Made by a program: the position numbers and the translations under genes
Assembly: GCF_046237625.1 (NCBI RefSeq)
Contig: NZ_CP143545.1
Coordinates: 2,666,001-2,730,000 of the forward strand
Origin: Paraperibacillus esterisolvens
GTDB taxonomy: Bacteria > Bacillota > Bacilli > Bacillales > DSM-1321
Direction of reading: 5' to 3'
DNA length: 64,000 bases
Shown here: one piece after another, positions 15,948-24,446 of the stretch
Layout of the letters: every line of letters begins with the position of its first letter
Position numbering within the stretch: position 1 is the stretch's first letter
Notes under the pieces: model-generated
Databases searched by the model: none
Told to the model about the DNA's origin: nothing
Seen by the model: the letters and a program-made list of their open reading frames with translations, nothing else

Positions 15948-16478
15948 CTAGAACCAGCATCCTGGCCTCGGCGGACATGGCGGCGGACATGGCGGCGGAC
16001 CGCTGCAGATGAACTCCTGGTTCACACACTGATTCACTACGTTTGCTGTCTGCGGGAAGTAATGCTGATGCTTGAATACATGGGTATTCACAAAAGTTGT
16101 ATTAGTAGGATGGATGTGCGGCACAATGTGATTAATTACATTTTCCTGTACATTCTGCACTGTAGGGCTGACTTGCGCAGGAGCAACAGTAGTAGGCCCC
16201 ATTGCTGCTGGTGCTGTTTGAACGGGTCCTGGAGGTCCCATCGGTCCTGCCGGTCCCATCGGCCCCATTTGTCCTGCAGGCCCCATCGGTCCCATTTGTC
16301 CTGGTGTTCCCGCCGGACCCATCGGTCCCATCGGCCCCATCTGTCCTGCCGGTCCCATCGGTCCCATTTGTCCTGGTGTTCCCGCCGGTCCCATAGGCCC
16401 CATCGGCCCCATCTGTCCTGCCGGTCCCATCGGCCCCATTGGTCCAGGCTGTGACTGGGTCATATATTTCTTTTCCAT
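15948..16478 (-). CDS. Spore coat protein with a collagen-like Gly-X-Y domain fused to a CotD-type domain
   Basis: A 176-residue protein. Residues 12-86 are 25 uninterrupted Gly-X-Y triplets (mostly GPM, GPA, GQM, GTP); triplets 5-12 and 13-20 are an exact 24-residue duplication. The C-terminal half contains IVPHIHPTNTTFVN and FKHQHYFPQT, which match the His-rich core of B. subtilis CotD as I recall it, and ends in a Pro/Cys-rich tail (CSGPPPCPPPCPPRPGCWF). It lies in the cotD position next to ypsA. GGGGAAGC precedes the ATG. It is probably a spore surface protein; the fusion is seen, trimer formation is inferred. Confidence 0.8.
   Translation of the reverse strand: MEKKYMTQSQPGPMGPMGPAGQMGPMGPMGPAGTPGQMGPMGPAGQMGPMGPMGPAGTPGQMGPMGPAGQMGPMGPAGPMGPPGPVQTAPAAMGPTTVAPAQVSPTVQNVQENVINHIVPHIHPTNTTFVNTHVFKHQHYFPQTANVVNQCVNQEFICSGPPPCPPPCPPRPGCWF
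16221..16445. repeat. Coding tandem repeat for Gly-X-Y triplets
   Basis: 75 codons of a 9-base pattern (Gly-Pro-Met/Ala) with a superimposed 72-base duplication (16338-16409 and 16266-16337). Such DNA is prone to slippage, so the collagen length may vary between strains. Confidence 0.85.
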
Positions 16479-16562
16479 AAAGCTTCCCCTTTCATCATAA
16501 GTTAATCTACATTAACAGGTTATGATGACTGGGACTTACTTGCGCTGGTCAAATGCCCTTAT

Positions 16563-16661
16563 TTATAACAAAATCGAGTAGAAGCTGTCCTTCAATGTCG
16601 AGAATACAATGGCAGTCAGGCAGACGATAACAAAAAACAAAAATAAAATGGCTTTATACAT
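16563..16661 (-). CDS. Very small membrane protein (32 aa)
   Basis: A 32-residue frame starting MYKAILFLFFVIVCLTAIVF: a Lys near the N-terminus, a hydrophobic span from about 4 to 21, then a short polar tail (STLKDSFYSILL). GCGGGG lies about six bases before the ATG. It sits between the coat gene and mrfB. Small sporulation and stress peptides of this type are common in Bacillus, but no family is assigned. Confidence 0.42.
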   Translation of the reverse strand: MYKAILFLFFVIVCLTAIVFSTLKDSFYSILL

Positions 16662-16767
16662 TATAAACCCCGCTTAATGTGAATAGTTTAACATATCCAT
16701 TTTACACGGAAAAAAATACTCCTACAATACATATTTGGGGTTATTTGTTAACAATAGGTGAAGAAGC

Positions 16768-18039
16768 TTACTCTCCAATGCCAGCCTTCTTTTTTAAGCG
16801 TCCCAGCCTTTTCTGAAGGTCCTGCCAGCCCTTTGACTGATTATTGGTTTCAATGGCCTGGGCTTTTTCTGTCATTATTAGTGCTTCATGGTATTCTTTT
16901 TTGCTGTGTTCGTATATCTTGGCGAGCTCTATATATGCTTCCCGTCTTTCTTTTGGAGTCCCTTGTTCACAAACTGTCTTCCAGGCATCGGAGGCCTCCC
17001 TCTCTTTTCCCTCCCGCTTCCATTGGAAAGCCAGTGCGTGCAGGGCTGCTGCCCGCTCGCCTTCATCTTCCCCCTCGAGCACTCTGGTGTACGCATTCTT
17101 TGCCGTCTCTTTTTCCCCAAGCCCCATATACCATCTCGCAATCTCAAGCGATGGCCTTTCACCCCCATATTTTTGGAGGAGTAGCATAGATAGATGGGTA
17201 TACAGCGTGATCAGGGTAAGGACATCCCATTCGTTATGGCGGATGATACCGAATAGACCATCCGGATCTTTTCTTTCAATGAAATCGAAATAAATAATGG
17301 GGGCAAGATAGCCAGGCACATCATCTTCCCGTTCAATCCCAAGGATTTCTTTTTCCACATTTGAAAGCTTTACTCTGTCCAGCTCATTTTTCCAAAGTCT
17401 CCTTGAACCGTGATATAAATCGAAATGTCCATATTCGGGAAGTTTTGGCACATGATCTCTAATAAGGGTGTGCCTGGTTTTTAACTGAGGCCAGTCAAAA
17501 GCCTTCCCGTTATAGGTGACAAGCGTGTTATAATCCACCTTTTCCAGGAAGCTGTGATAAAGCGGAATTTCTGCACCTGGATGTGGAAGTATATGCTGCC
17601 GGACTGTCACTCCGTTTTCATGGAAAAAAGCATATCCAAGCATAAAGATTGTATTTCCAGCTCCGCCGCCAAGACCGGTAGTTTCTGTATCAAAGAAAAA
17701 CATATCCGTGATATCCATACCTTTGGCTGACAGCGGGTGGGAATGGGAAGCTTGATTCCATGCGCGGACAGCCTCTGCTGCATCTCCGAGCTTATATATC
17801 CCGTGCTTGTAATCCAGGGGGTAATTCACTTCCCTGATAAAACAAAATTCACGGTCCTTTTCATATATGGCAGTGTGGTTGCCCGACCACTTTTCGAAGA
17901 AGGGGATGTGTCTTGCATTCACTTCCTCCTCCACTTCATTCCGGAGGACAGTGTCTTCGGGGACATTTGGAAGGGACGGCTCTTTCGGGTCCAATCCCAT
18001 ATGGCTTTTTAATCGATTCAACTTATTCTTTAAAGACAT
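16768..18039 (-). CDS. mrfB: RNase H-like exonuclease MrfB (YprB)
   Basis: A 423-residue DEDD-type exonuclease that works with MrfA in UvrABC-independent repair of mitomycin C adducts in B. subtilis. The first acidic motif is DTETTGLG (117-124); LVTYNGKAFDWPQL and RHNEWDVLTL supply the further catalytic acids. The C-terminal third is built of TPR-like helical repeats. It begins 34 bases after the mrfA stop, so the two form an operon. Confidence 0.93.
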   Translation of the reverse strand: MSLKNKLNRLKSHMGLDPKEPSLPNVPEDTVLRNEVEEEVNARHIPFFEKWSGNHTAIYEKDREFCFIREVNYPLDYKHGIYKLGDAAEAVRAWNQASHSHPLSAKGMDITDMFFFDTETTGLGGGAGNTIFMLGYAFFHENGVTVRQHILPHPGAEIPLYHSFLEKVDYNTLVTYNGKAFDWPQLKTRHTLIRDHVPKLPEYGHFDLYHGSRRLWKNELDRVKLSNVEKEILGIEREDDVPGYLAPIIYFDFIERKDPDGLFGIIRHNEWDVLTLITLYTHLSMLLLQKYGGERPSLEIARWYMGLGEKETAKNAYTRVLEGEDEGERAAALHALAFQWKREGKEREASDAWKTVCEQGTPKERREAYIELAKIYEHSKKEYHEALIMTEKAQAIETNNQSKGWQDLQKRLGRLKKKAGIGE

Positions 18040-18073
18040 ACAAGTCCCCTTCCTTTTTTCCCATTAAGTCTAT

Positions 18074-20323
18074 TTAAAATTGATCAAGGAGCCGGACGCT
18101 TTCATGCTTGGCATAGATCCCTTCAATCTCCATACCCAGGCACCCCGGGCATCCGTCCTCACAAGGACATTTTAATATTAATCGTTTGGCTGCTTCTTTT
18201 ACTTCATCGAATCTTTTGTAAACATCTTCTGCAAGGCCGATTCCTCCAGGGTAATGATCGTACAAAAAGATGGTCGGCTTACCGGTATGTGACGCCCTTA
18301 TTTGGGATACCACGTGTATGTCGCTGCGATCACACATTACATGAACAGGTACCACATGCTGCAGAACATTGGCAATTCCAAGCAGTAATTGTTCCATGCT
18401 TTTCTCTTCCAAGGCCGGGTCGCATTCATTTAACTCCAGCCAGGCAGCACTGGTATGCAATTCTTCTTCTGGTAAGTATATGGGTCCTGAGCCAATATTT
18501 TCGAATGTAGTCAGCTTGATTTTCTTGAAAATTGTTGGAAGTATATTTATGGATACATCCCCGTAGTTTATAGCCGTTTCCCCTTTTGCCTGGGTCCGGT
18601 CTATTTCCAGCACTTTTAGATCTACAGCCAGGTTAGCGTCCGTGTAGTACTCCACGTCAACTTCCCTTACATAAGCTTTTTTATGGTCCCAGTCTAACTT
18701 CTCTACTTGATATTGAACACCCTCATGTAAGTAAATGGCTTCATCATGCAGAAGGGTCATTGCACTCAAACGGTCCATTTCACCAATAATCATATGATTA
18801 GCTGTGTCAGATTGGTCAATAATGACAACATTCTCCTGGGATGCAGACCTTAAGCTGATATTTCCAGCCGGGAAGGATTGGTTAGCCCAATAATATTTTT
18901 CTCCATTTTGATGGACAACCTTTTCCTCGACTAAAAACTCTAAAATATCTTTAACATCCATAGGTCCAAATTCTTCATCATTTCTAAAAGGCAATTCATA
19001 AGCCGCGCATTTTAAATGATCTACCAGGATAATAAGATTTTCCGGGTTAATCCTCGCTGACTCTGGAGTACGATCAAAGAAGTATTCCGGGTTTTGGACT
19101 ATATACTGGTCAATAGGTGTAGAACTGGCAACCATTAAGATAAGGGCTTCGCCATGCCTTCTGCCAGCTCGTCCAGCCTGCTGCCAGGTACTGGCGACAC
19201 TGCCCGGATACCCAGTCATCACACAAACCTGAAGCTGGCCGATGTCTACGCCAAGCTCCAGGGCATTTGTACTGACTACTCCCAGGATTTCGCCTTCCCT
19301 TAACCCGCGCTCAATTTCTCTTCGCTGCTTAGGGAGATACCCGCCCCGATATCCTCTAATGGACTTAGGCCCGATCTTATCTTTTATTAATTCCTGGATA
19401 TGGCTTAGGATGATTTCCACTCTTACTTTCGTCCGTGCAAAAATGATTGTTTGAATCTTATTTTTCAGGAAGTCCTTAGCTAAATGGTTTACTTCAACGG
19501 TAGCACTCCGTCTTATATTTAATTGCTTGTTCACTATCGGAGGATTATAGAATACGAAGTGCTTTCTTCCTCTCGGGGCTCCGTTATCATCAATCAGCCG
19601 CATGGGGTTCCCTGTGAGCTGCTCCGCTAATTCTTTAGGGTTCGCAATCGTGGCAGAGGTGCATATAAAAATAGGGCTGCTTCCATAGAATTCACAAATT
19701 CTCTTCAGCCTTCTAATTACATTTGCTACATGACTGCCAAAGACACCCCGGTATGTATGCAATTCGTCTATGACTACATACTTGAGATTTTCAAAAAGAC
19801 TTACCCATTTTGTATGGTGCGGAAGAATAGCCGAATGCAGCATATCAGGATTGGTAATGACAATATGCCCGGCTTTCCTGACTGCCTGGCGGATCGTCGG
19901 GGAAGTATCCCCGTCGTATGTGTAGCTTTTTATATCTATACCCATTTCATTAATGATCTCGTTTAATTCGCTTTTCTGATCCTGTGCCAGTGCTTTTGTA
20001 GGGAAAATATATAGAGCTCGGTTTGTGTCATTTTCTGCTATTGATTGAAGGACCGGAAGATTATAGCAAAGCGTCTTTCCGGAAGCTGTTGGAGTGACAG
20101 CAACAATATTTTCGCCTTTTCTAAGTGTTTCAAAGGCTGTATATTGGTGGCTGTATAGTTCATTTATTCCTCTTTTCTGCAGTGCTTCTTTAATCCTCAC
20201 ATCTACACCTGCAGGCATGGGTCTTGTTTTTGCTTCCTCAGGCTCAATTTCGTGCCAGTTAATGATGTTTTCATTTTTTCTAAGTTCTTCTATTATTTCA
20301 GACAGCGATTTCTTTTTAAACAT
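18074..20323 (-). CDS. mrfA: DExH helicase MrfA (YprA) with C-terminal four-cysteine domain
   Basis: SF2 3'-5' DNA helicase of 749 residues, partner of MrfB in mitomycin C repair in B. subtilis. Walker A TPTASGKT is at 77-84, DELH in VVIDELHTYRGVFGSH marks motif II, and QQAGRAGRR is motif VI. The C-terminal DUF1998-type zinc site is seen as Cys719, Cys721, Cys725 and Cys728 (CPCEDGCPGC). GAGGTG precedes ATG 20323. It is first gene of the mrfA-mrfB operon. Confidence 0.95.
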   Translation of the reverse strand: MFKKKSLSEIIEELRKNENIINWHEIEPEEAKTRPMPAGVDVRIKEALQKRGINELYSHQYTAFETLRKGENIVAVTPTASGKTLCYNLPVLQSIAENDTNRALYIFPTKALAQDQKSELNEIINEMGIDIKSYTYDGDTSPTIRQAVRKAGHIVITNPDMLHSAILPHHTKWVSLFENLKYVVIDELHTYRGVFGSHVANVIRRLKRICEFYGSSPIFICTSATIANPKELAEQLTGNPMRLIDDNGAPRGRKHFVFYNPPIVNKQLNIRRSATVEVNHLAKDFLKNKIQTIIFARTKVRVEIILSHIQELIKDKIGPKSIRGYRGGYLPKQRREIERGLREGEILGVVSTNALELGVDIGQLQVCVMTGYPGSVASTWQQAGRAGRRHGEALILMVASSTPIDQYIVQNPEYFFDRTPESARINPENLIILVDHLKCAAYELPFRNDEEFGPMDVKDILEFLVEEKVVHQNGEKYYWANQSFPAGNISLRSASQENVVIIDQSDTANHMIIGEMDRLSAMTLLHDEAIYLHEGVQYQVEKLDWDHKKAYVREVDVEYYTDANLAVDLKVLEIDRTQAKGETAINYGDVSINILPTIFKKIKLTTFENIGSGPIYLPEEELHTSAAWLELNECDPALEEKSMEQLLLGIANVLQHVVPVHVMCDRSDIHVVSQIRASHTGKPTIFLYDHYPGGIGLAEDVYKRFDEVKEAAKRLILKCPCEDGCPGCLGMEIEGIYAKHESVRLLDQF

Positions 20324-20592
20324 ACGTCGGCTTCACCTCTTTATAAGAAACAGTTTATCGAATATTTGTTTGGTTGACTAGACGTACGGATTAACAAAAA
20401 GTGGGAATTTTTTGCGCACATATAATTTTTGCTGCTGTTTCCCTCCTTTTTAAGTGTTTCCCTTAGTCCGCTGTTAAGGAAGCGGCTTCCTGCATTCGTC
20501 ATGTTTCCCGGGAAAGGCAGAGAGCTGCAGAGTGTACTTGATGGTTCAAGGCAGGCTGCAGCCATAGACGTTATTTTTTATAAACAGAATGT

Positions 20593-20863
20593 GGATTTCC
20601 GCTGCAGGCACTCGCTTTCCTCTGAGTCTCACCTGTCCGGCTGCCCCCGCATTGAAAAGCGGAAAGCGTTGCCTGCCAAATAAAAACTTATTTAGATTTA
20701 TAGTTCAATGTTTTTCTTGGTTTAAAACTGGCCCTAATTTGGCAGGCAGAGACCCAGCAAACATAAGAAGAGCCGGCAATGGGAAGCGCTCTTTCTTCCC
20801 ATTGCCGGCTTGGATTATGACTCGGGGGTCGAAAACCTTGGAGCTGGATCAGGAGTCTCGCAG
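20593..20863. repeat. Dispersed repeat, copy B (split and rearranged)
   Basis: GGATTTCCGCTGCAGGCACTCGC near 20593-20616 matches the start of copy A (5315 onward), and GTCTCACCTGTCCGGCTGC matches its middle after a deletion of the central arm. CAGGAGTCTCGCA (20849-20863 region) matches the 3' part of copy A but lies about 190 bases further on, so the copy is interrupted. Confidence 0.6.
20771..20810. other. Perfect 16-bp hairpin inside the split repeat
   Basis: AGCCGGCAATGGGAAG (20771-20786) and its exact complement (20795-20810) surround an 8-base loop. No T-run follows on either strand, so it is not a standard terminator. It sits in the material that separates the two halves of repeat copy B. 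Confidence 0.7.
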
Positions 20864-20940
20864 CTGAAGCGAAAGTCCATTTCTAAATAATTTGGATTCC
20901 TTACAAAAGTTTCCCAAAACAACAACTTTTCAGAGATACC

Positions 20941-21738
20941 CTACTTTAAAGATGAAATTTTGATCCATTCTTTTATGTTTTGGGCCAGCTCTTCCGGCGC
21001 TTCGATCATTCCCATATGTCCTGCCCCGGGAAGTACCGCTGTTTTAATATGCCGGCCTTCTGCTGAGAAAACCTTTTCCTGTGGAATCACTTTGTCTCTT
21101 TCCCCTGCCACGAGCAGCACAGGCTTCTGTGTCTCACGGAGGACCCTGTTCCTGTCCGGACGGCCATACATGGCCCTGAGCGCTCCTTTAGCTCCTTCTG
21201 GACTGGTCTTATAACCTATTTCTTTTACATCTTCAACTTTTTCTTTCAGCTTCGTGAGCGAATCCCTGGAAAACAGATTTGGCACGAGGCGGTCAATAAA
21301 CGGCTCAATACCCTTTTCTTCAATGATATTTATACCTTCGAGACGTACCTCCTTCGCTTCTTCCGAATCTGGGAATGCAGTCGAATGAATCAGGCTGAAA
21401 CCCTTCAGCCGGGATGGGAAAAGTTCTGCAAACGCCAATGTTACATACCCTCCGAGGGAATGCCCCAGCATATACACTGATTCGAGTCCCTGTTCAGAAA
21501 TGAAATTAAACAAATCCCTAGCCATATCATCTATCTCGAAGGCTTCTTTTGCAGACGGACTGCCGCCATGTCCGCGCAGGTTGACAGTAATGACCGAATA
21601 TTCTTCATTTAAATACGGAATCAATTCCTTAAAATATTCAGCACTTCCGCAAAATCCGTGCAAAAACAGGAGAACCTCCCCACCCTCTTTTCCTTCCCTT
21701 TTATATGAAAGGCTGCCTAATTCTTTTTTATCATTCAT
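20941..21738 (-). CDS. Alpha/beta hydrolase
   Basis: A 265-residue serine hydrolase. The oxyanion-hole HGF is at 27-29, the nucleophile elbow GHSLGG has Ser94, and Asp215 (GERDKVIP) and His241 (GAGHMG) complete the triad. A four-helix cap region spans about 120-200. It is close to the esterase/haloperoxidase-like and MenH-like subfamilies; the substrate is not determinable. It is a single gene divergent from the Hsp20 gene. Confidence 0.88.
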   Translation of the reverse strand: MNDKKELGSLSYKREGKEGGEVLLFLHGFCGSAEYFKELIPYLNEEYSVITVNLRGHGGSPSAKEAFEIDDMARDLFNFISEQGLESVYMLGHSLGGYVTLAFAELFPSRLKGFSLIHSTAFPDSEEAKEVRLEGINIIEEKGIEPFIDRLVPNLFSRDSLTKLKEKVEDVKEIGYKTSPEGAKGALRAMYGRPDRNRVLRETQKPVLLVAGERDKVIPQEKVFSAEGRHIKTAVLPGAGHMGMIEAPEELAQNIKEWIKISSLK

Positions 21739-21920
21739 TTCCCAGCACCTCTGCTTCTTGTTTTGGAAGTACTTTTCCCTGCTTCATCAATTATAAACTG
21801 CTTGGCAGCCGAACATATTTTATTCACGACCTGCCCCATTCCTTCATAGGCTGTTATCAAAAACATGTTTCAAGCCTTAGGCCGAAGCAGCAGTTTTGTA
21901 AAGAGGAAAGGAGAATTCCT

Positions 21921-22391
21921 ATGAAACAGCCTGATTCTTCATCAAAGGAACCCAGAAAAGAGCCATTTTCTGAAATCAGGAGTGCTTTTGATTCATTTTT
22001 TCAAGAGAAACCCGTAAAAGGCTTTCTGCAGTCCCTTGATGAGCTGTTCAGTCATTCATTATTCACCGAGCGGTCTTTCCCAGTTGAAATTAATGAGGAC
22101 AGCCATGAATATACAGTCTCTGCCAAGCTGCCTGGCATCCCCCGCCAGCAGATTCATATTGAGATGATTAAGCAATCCCTGATGATAACTGTCGTTGACA
22201 CTGTGGAAACCGAAAGCAGAAATGATACAAAGGCCTTTGTCCATAGGGAAAAAACGTCCAAGGCAATGAGCCGTACCATTGCGTTCACAAAACCTGTGAA
22301 TGAAAAGCTGATCACGGCCAGTCATAAGGATGGTGTCCTTATCATTACCGTACCCAAGATAAGAGGGAAAAAGATTTCGATAAGTGAATGA
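21921..22391 (+). CDS. Hsp20/alpha-crystallin family small heat-shock protein
   Basis: A 156-residue ATP-independent holdase. The alpha-crystallin domain runs from about residue 55 (FPVEINEDSHEYTVSAKLPG) to the C-terminal strand motif GVLIITVPK, with a short basic extension ending in an IxI-like KISISE that can dock in a neighbouring subunit. ATG 21921 has AAGGAG eight bases upstream; the longer upstream frame lacks one. It is monocistronic with its own terminator. Homologues include general stress proteins and spore coat proteins (CotM, CotP, YocM), so a spore role is possible. Confidence 0.88.
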   Translation: MKQPDSSSKEPRKEPFSEIRSAFDSFFQEKPVKGFLQSLDELFSHSLFTERSFPVEINEDSHEYTVSAKLPGIPRQQIHIEMIKQSLMITVVDTVETESRNDTKAFVHREKTSKAMSRTIAFTKPVNEKLITASHKDGVLIITVPKIRGKKISISE

Positions 22392-22395
22392 AATG

Positions 22396-22418
22396 GAACC
22401 CCATTAAGGGGTTCTTTT
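22396..22418 (+). terminator. Terminator of the Hsp20 gene
   Basis: GAACCCC (22396-22402) and GGGGTTC (22408-22414) with a short loop, then TTTTC on the plus strand. Confidence 0.75.
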
Positions 22419-22461
22419 CATAATTCTGAGGAGAACAAAATATTTAGCATATAGACTTCCG

Positions 22462-22556
22462 GCGCGAAGCTTTCGGCCTGCAAGTCTAAAAGGCCGCTTC
22501 CTCCGGCCTGTCCCCTCGAATGCCCGCTGCGGAAATCCACTGTCTTGTCCAGCAGC
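22462..22556. repeat. Dispersed repeat, copy C (degraded, reverse orientation)
   Basis: Read on the minus strand from about 22556 downward, GTGGATTTCCGCAGCGGGCA resembles the opening of copies A and B, and GGGGACAGGCCGGAGGAAGC resembles their interior. The distal end is not recognisable. Confidence 0.45.
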
Positions 22557-22612
22557 CAACTATTCGAAAACAGCCCCATCCCATCGGCGAATCACCCGAT
22601 TGGCGCACGATA

Positions 22613-22641
22613 AAAAGGAATCCCCTGGCGGATTCCTTTGA
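22613..22641 (-). terminator. Terminator of the yppG-like gene
   Basis: Minus-strand AAAGGAATCC and GGATTCCTTT arms followed by TTTATC, adjacent to the stop at 22646. Confidence 0.75.
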
Positions 22642-22645
22642 GCTC

Positions 22646-23251
22646 TCATGTAGTAACTTTGAATAGGCCGCCAAATCCTTTTACAATGGAAGAAACCTGA
22701 TTCATGGTGTTCATCATCTGCCCGGCAGTAGACATCATTTTATTAATATCGAAAGAGCCATCCTGGGTTTTAAACTGATTCATAATCGAAGAAAATCCGG
22801 AAGATTGCTGCTTCTGCATAAAGTTTTGTGAGGGATATGGGTTAGCACCCGGATGCATTTGTTTATTGGGCCCATAAGAATTTCCCTGCTGCGGTTTCAG
22901 AGGGTTTTCAAAGGGATTTGACTGAGGATACTGTCCATAAGGCATTTGCTGAGGCACATATCCCTGATATTGTGACTGGTAGGGGTTTGTCTGCATATGG
23001 GCACCCTGATGGTACGAAAAGCCCTGGTACGGATTTACCGGATAATAACCAGCAGTGCCCTGGGGCAGACCGGCGGCTTCATGCTGCCCGTAATAATCAG
23101 GGCTCATTCCCTCGTACCCCGCGGCCTGCCCGTATTGAGGCACCTGATTCAGGTAGGGCCGGCCTGGAGCAGTATAAGGGACAATGCCCGCCTGATTATT
23201 TATATATCTTGGATCATGACTGAATTGGTTTGAAAAATATCCTGGCATCAT
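22646..23251 (-). CDS. yppG: YppG-like spore coat protein (Gln/Tyr/Pro/Gly-rich)
   Basis: A 201-residue low-complexity protein rich in Gln, Tyr, Gly and Pro (about 20-140), followed by a conserved C-terminal part (SSIMNQFKTQDGSFDINKMM, then MMNTMNQVSSIVKGFGGLF). This pattern matches YppG, which is associated with the spore coat in B. subtilis. The start at 23251 (MMPGYF) is preferred because AAGGAGG precedes it by 11 bases. It is the last gene of the ypp group before the terminator. Confidence 0.8.
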   Translation of the reverse strand: MMPGYFSNQFSHDPRYINNQAGIVPYTAPGRPYLNQVPQYGQAAGYEGMSPDYYGQHEAAGLPQGTAGYYPVNPYQGFSYHQGAHMQTNPYQSQYQGYVPQQMPYGQYPQSNPFENPLKPQQGNSYGPNKQMHPGANPYPSQNFMQKQQSSGFSSIMNQFKTQDGSFDINKMMSTAGQMMNTMNQVSSIVKGFGGLFKVTT

Positions 23252-23332
23252 CAGAACTCCATCCTCCTTCTCGGAACTAGGTGTTAACATCCTATGCAGT
23301 CCCTTCCTGCCAGGTGCCTGCCCGGGACGTCT

Positions 23333-23704
23333 TCATATGGTCTGTCTCAGATGTGCCAATAATACTTCAAGGGTATAGCGGATGGATTGAAGCTGGTTTT
23401 TAAACCTCTTCAAACTGGTGGAAGGAAAAAATGCCTGAACGGAGCATAGATTAATGAGCTCCCGGACCTGTTCAATCTGCTGGTTGTGCAGATAACGCGG
23501 TTTGTTCACGCGGATGCTGTCCAGCGCCTGTATTTCCCATTTCTCTGCGAGTGTGCCAGCATGTTCAGCAAAAGGCTTCACCTCACCGAAAAAGTCCCGT
23601 TCCTTTTTATCCAGTTTTACCTCATCAAATATCGTTTCTATTTTATCTGCCAGCTGAAGCAGTTCTCCTGTAGAGGCAATCAGCATATCTTCATTTTTGT
23701 TCAT
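23333..23704 (-). CDS. yppE: YppE family protein (DUF1798)
   Basis: A 123-residue all-helical protein whose length equals B. subtilis YppE, a four-helix-bundle protein of unknown function. Conserved features are the PRYLHNQQIEQVRELI helix and the RFKNQLQSIRYTLEVLL helix. ATG 23704 follows AAAGGGGGG; the 20-residue upstream extension is not supported. It lies in the ypp cluster between the 85-residue gene and yppG. Confidence 0.82.
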   Translation of the reverse strand: MNKNEDMLIASTGELLQLADKIETIFDEVKLDKKERDFFGEVKPFAEHAGTLAEKWEIQALDSIRVNKPRYLHNQQIEQVRELINLCSVQAFFPSTSLKRFKNQLQSIRYTLEVLLAHLRQTI

Positions 23705-23779
23705 AGTATGTCCCCCCTTTAGCCTGCTGTCTTTATAGTATAAGAACCGGGGAATAAAAGGCAAAAAAGAAATCCGGCC

Positions 23780-24037
23780 TTAAATTAAGGTGGGAGTCAG
23801 CTTCCCCTGGCGGATGCTCCCTTCATGCACCGGTTTTGCAGCCGCCCTTTCCATCAGCTTACCCGCCTCATCATATACAGCCTGGGATTTATGAAGCAGT
23901 TCTGTCCCTCTTTTCAATTGTTCATCTGCCTTTTGACTGGCGCTTGTCCCCAGGGTCACTTCCAGAGCTTCGAGCTGGGTATTGATATCAAGCAGCATTT
24001 TAAGTATTTCATCCTTTGAAATTATTTTTTCTGGCAT
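23780..24037 (-). CDS. Small helical Ypp-cluster protein, possibly YppD-like
   Basis: An 85-residue mostly helical, charged protein (ILKMLLDINTQLEALEVTL, then ADEQLKRGTELLHKSQAVYD) with heptad-like spacing, so it may form a coiled coil. GGAGG lies nine bases before the ATG. Position between sspM and yppE is where B. subtilis has yppD; I suggest that relation from position and size, not from a sequence match. Confidence 0.65.
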   Translation of the reverse strand: MPEKIISKDEILKMLLDINTQLEALEVTLGTSASQKADEQLKRGTELLHKSQAVYDEAGKLMERAAAKPVHEGSIRQGKLTPTLI

Positions 24038-24242
24038 ACATGCTTTCCTCCCGTGGTTCGTTTTTCCTAATATTCTTGATGAAGCTGCAGACTTCCTTCA
24101 CAGCTGACAAAAGTAGAAGCCATTCGGCAAAGAAAGTGCATGGTCTCCAGGAAAAACTGATTTTCGACATGTGAGCGTAAGCCCCAGTTTGAAGGAATGA
24201 AATAATCTGGCTTGCTAATCCTATAAACAGGAGGTGTGATAT

Positions 24243-24347
24243 ATGAAAAAACAAGAAAGCAGTAAAAAGTCAGGAAATCAGACAAAGCAGAATGCGCCTG
24301 GATATGGCGATAAGAAATTGGTCGGTTCAAACCGCCCTTCTGAATAA
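24243..24347 (+). CDS. sspM: Small acid-soluble spore protein SspM
   Basis: A 34-residue polar basic peptide ending DKKLVGSNRPSE, which matches the C-terminal DKKLxGPNRPST of B. subtilis SspM (34 aa) in length and sequence as I recall it. GGAGGTG lies seven bases before the ATG. It is made in the forespore in B. subtilis; GAATGA at about 24193 with CCTATAA near 24220 could be a SigmaG-type promoter, but that is weak. It stands on the plus strand between the yppD-like gene and yppC, as in B. subtilis. Confidence 0.78.
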   Translation: MKKQESSKKSGNQTKQNAPGYGDKKLVGSNRPSE

Positions 24348-24446
24348 TAGGAGCGCACATATTTCCCGCTTCCCCCGGCATACTTCTCGTTCTGGCACGG
24401 GGGGAGCCAACTTCTTTCATCCATAATGGTTTCCCTCTAGGATGCC

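Larger units (their letters stand above)
20324..20940. other. Gene-free 617-base interval with degraded repeat and large hairpin
   Basis: No frame here has a ribosome binding site and family features. The left third (20324-20580) is unremarkable. From 20590 on it is a mosaic: the 5' part of the dispersed repeat, a spaced inverted repeat (20671-20681 with 20737-20747), a perfect 16-bp hairpin (20771-20810) and a piece of the repeat's 3' part (20849-20863). Confidence 0.65.

Noticed and set aside
16221..16445. Regular repeats that could suggest a CRISPR array
   Set aside because: The 9-base and 72-base periods are coding Gly-X-Y triplets without spacers.
15897..16454. Long plus-strand frame rich in Ser, Arg and His opposite the collagen-like gene
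   Set aside because: It is the antisense of Gly-Pro-Met repeats, which keeps all frames open; it has no family features of its own.
24067..24420. 117-residue minus-strand frame between the yppD-like gene and yppC
   Set aside because: It covers sspM on the other strand, lacks a ribosome binding site, and does not resemble YppF, which I expected here.
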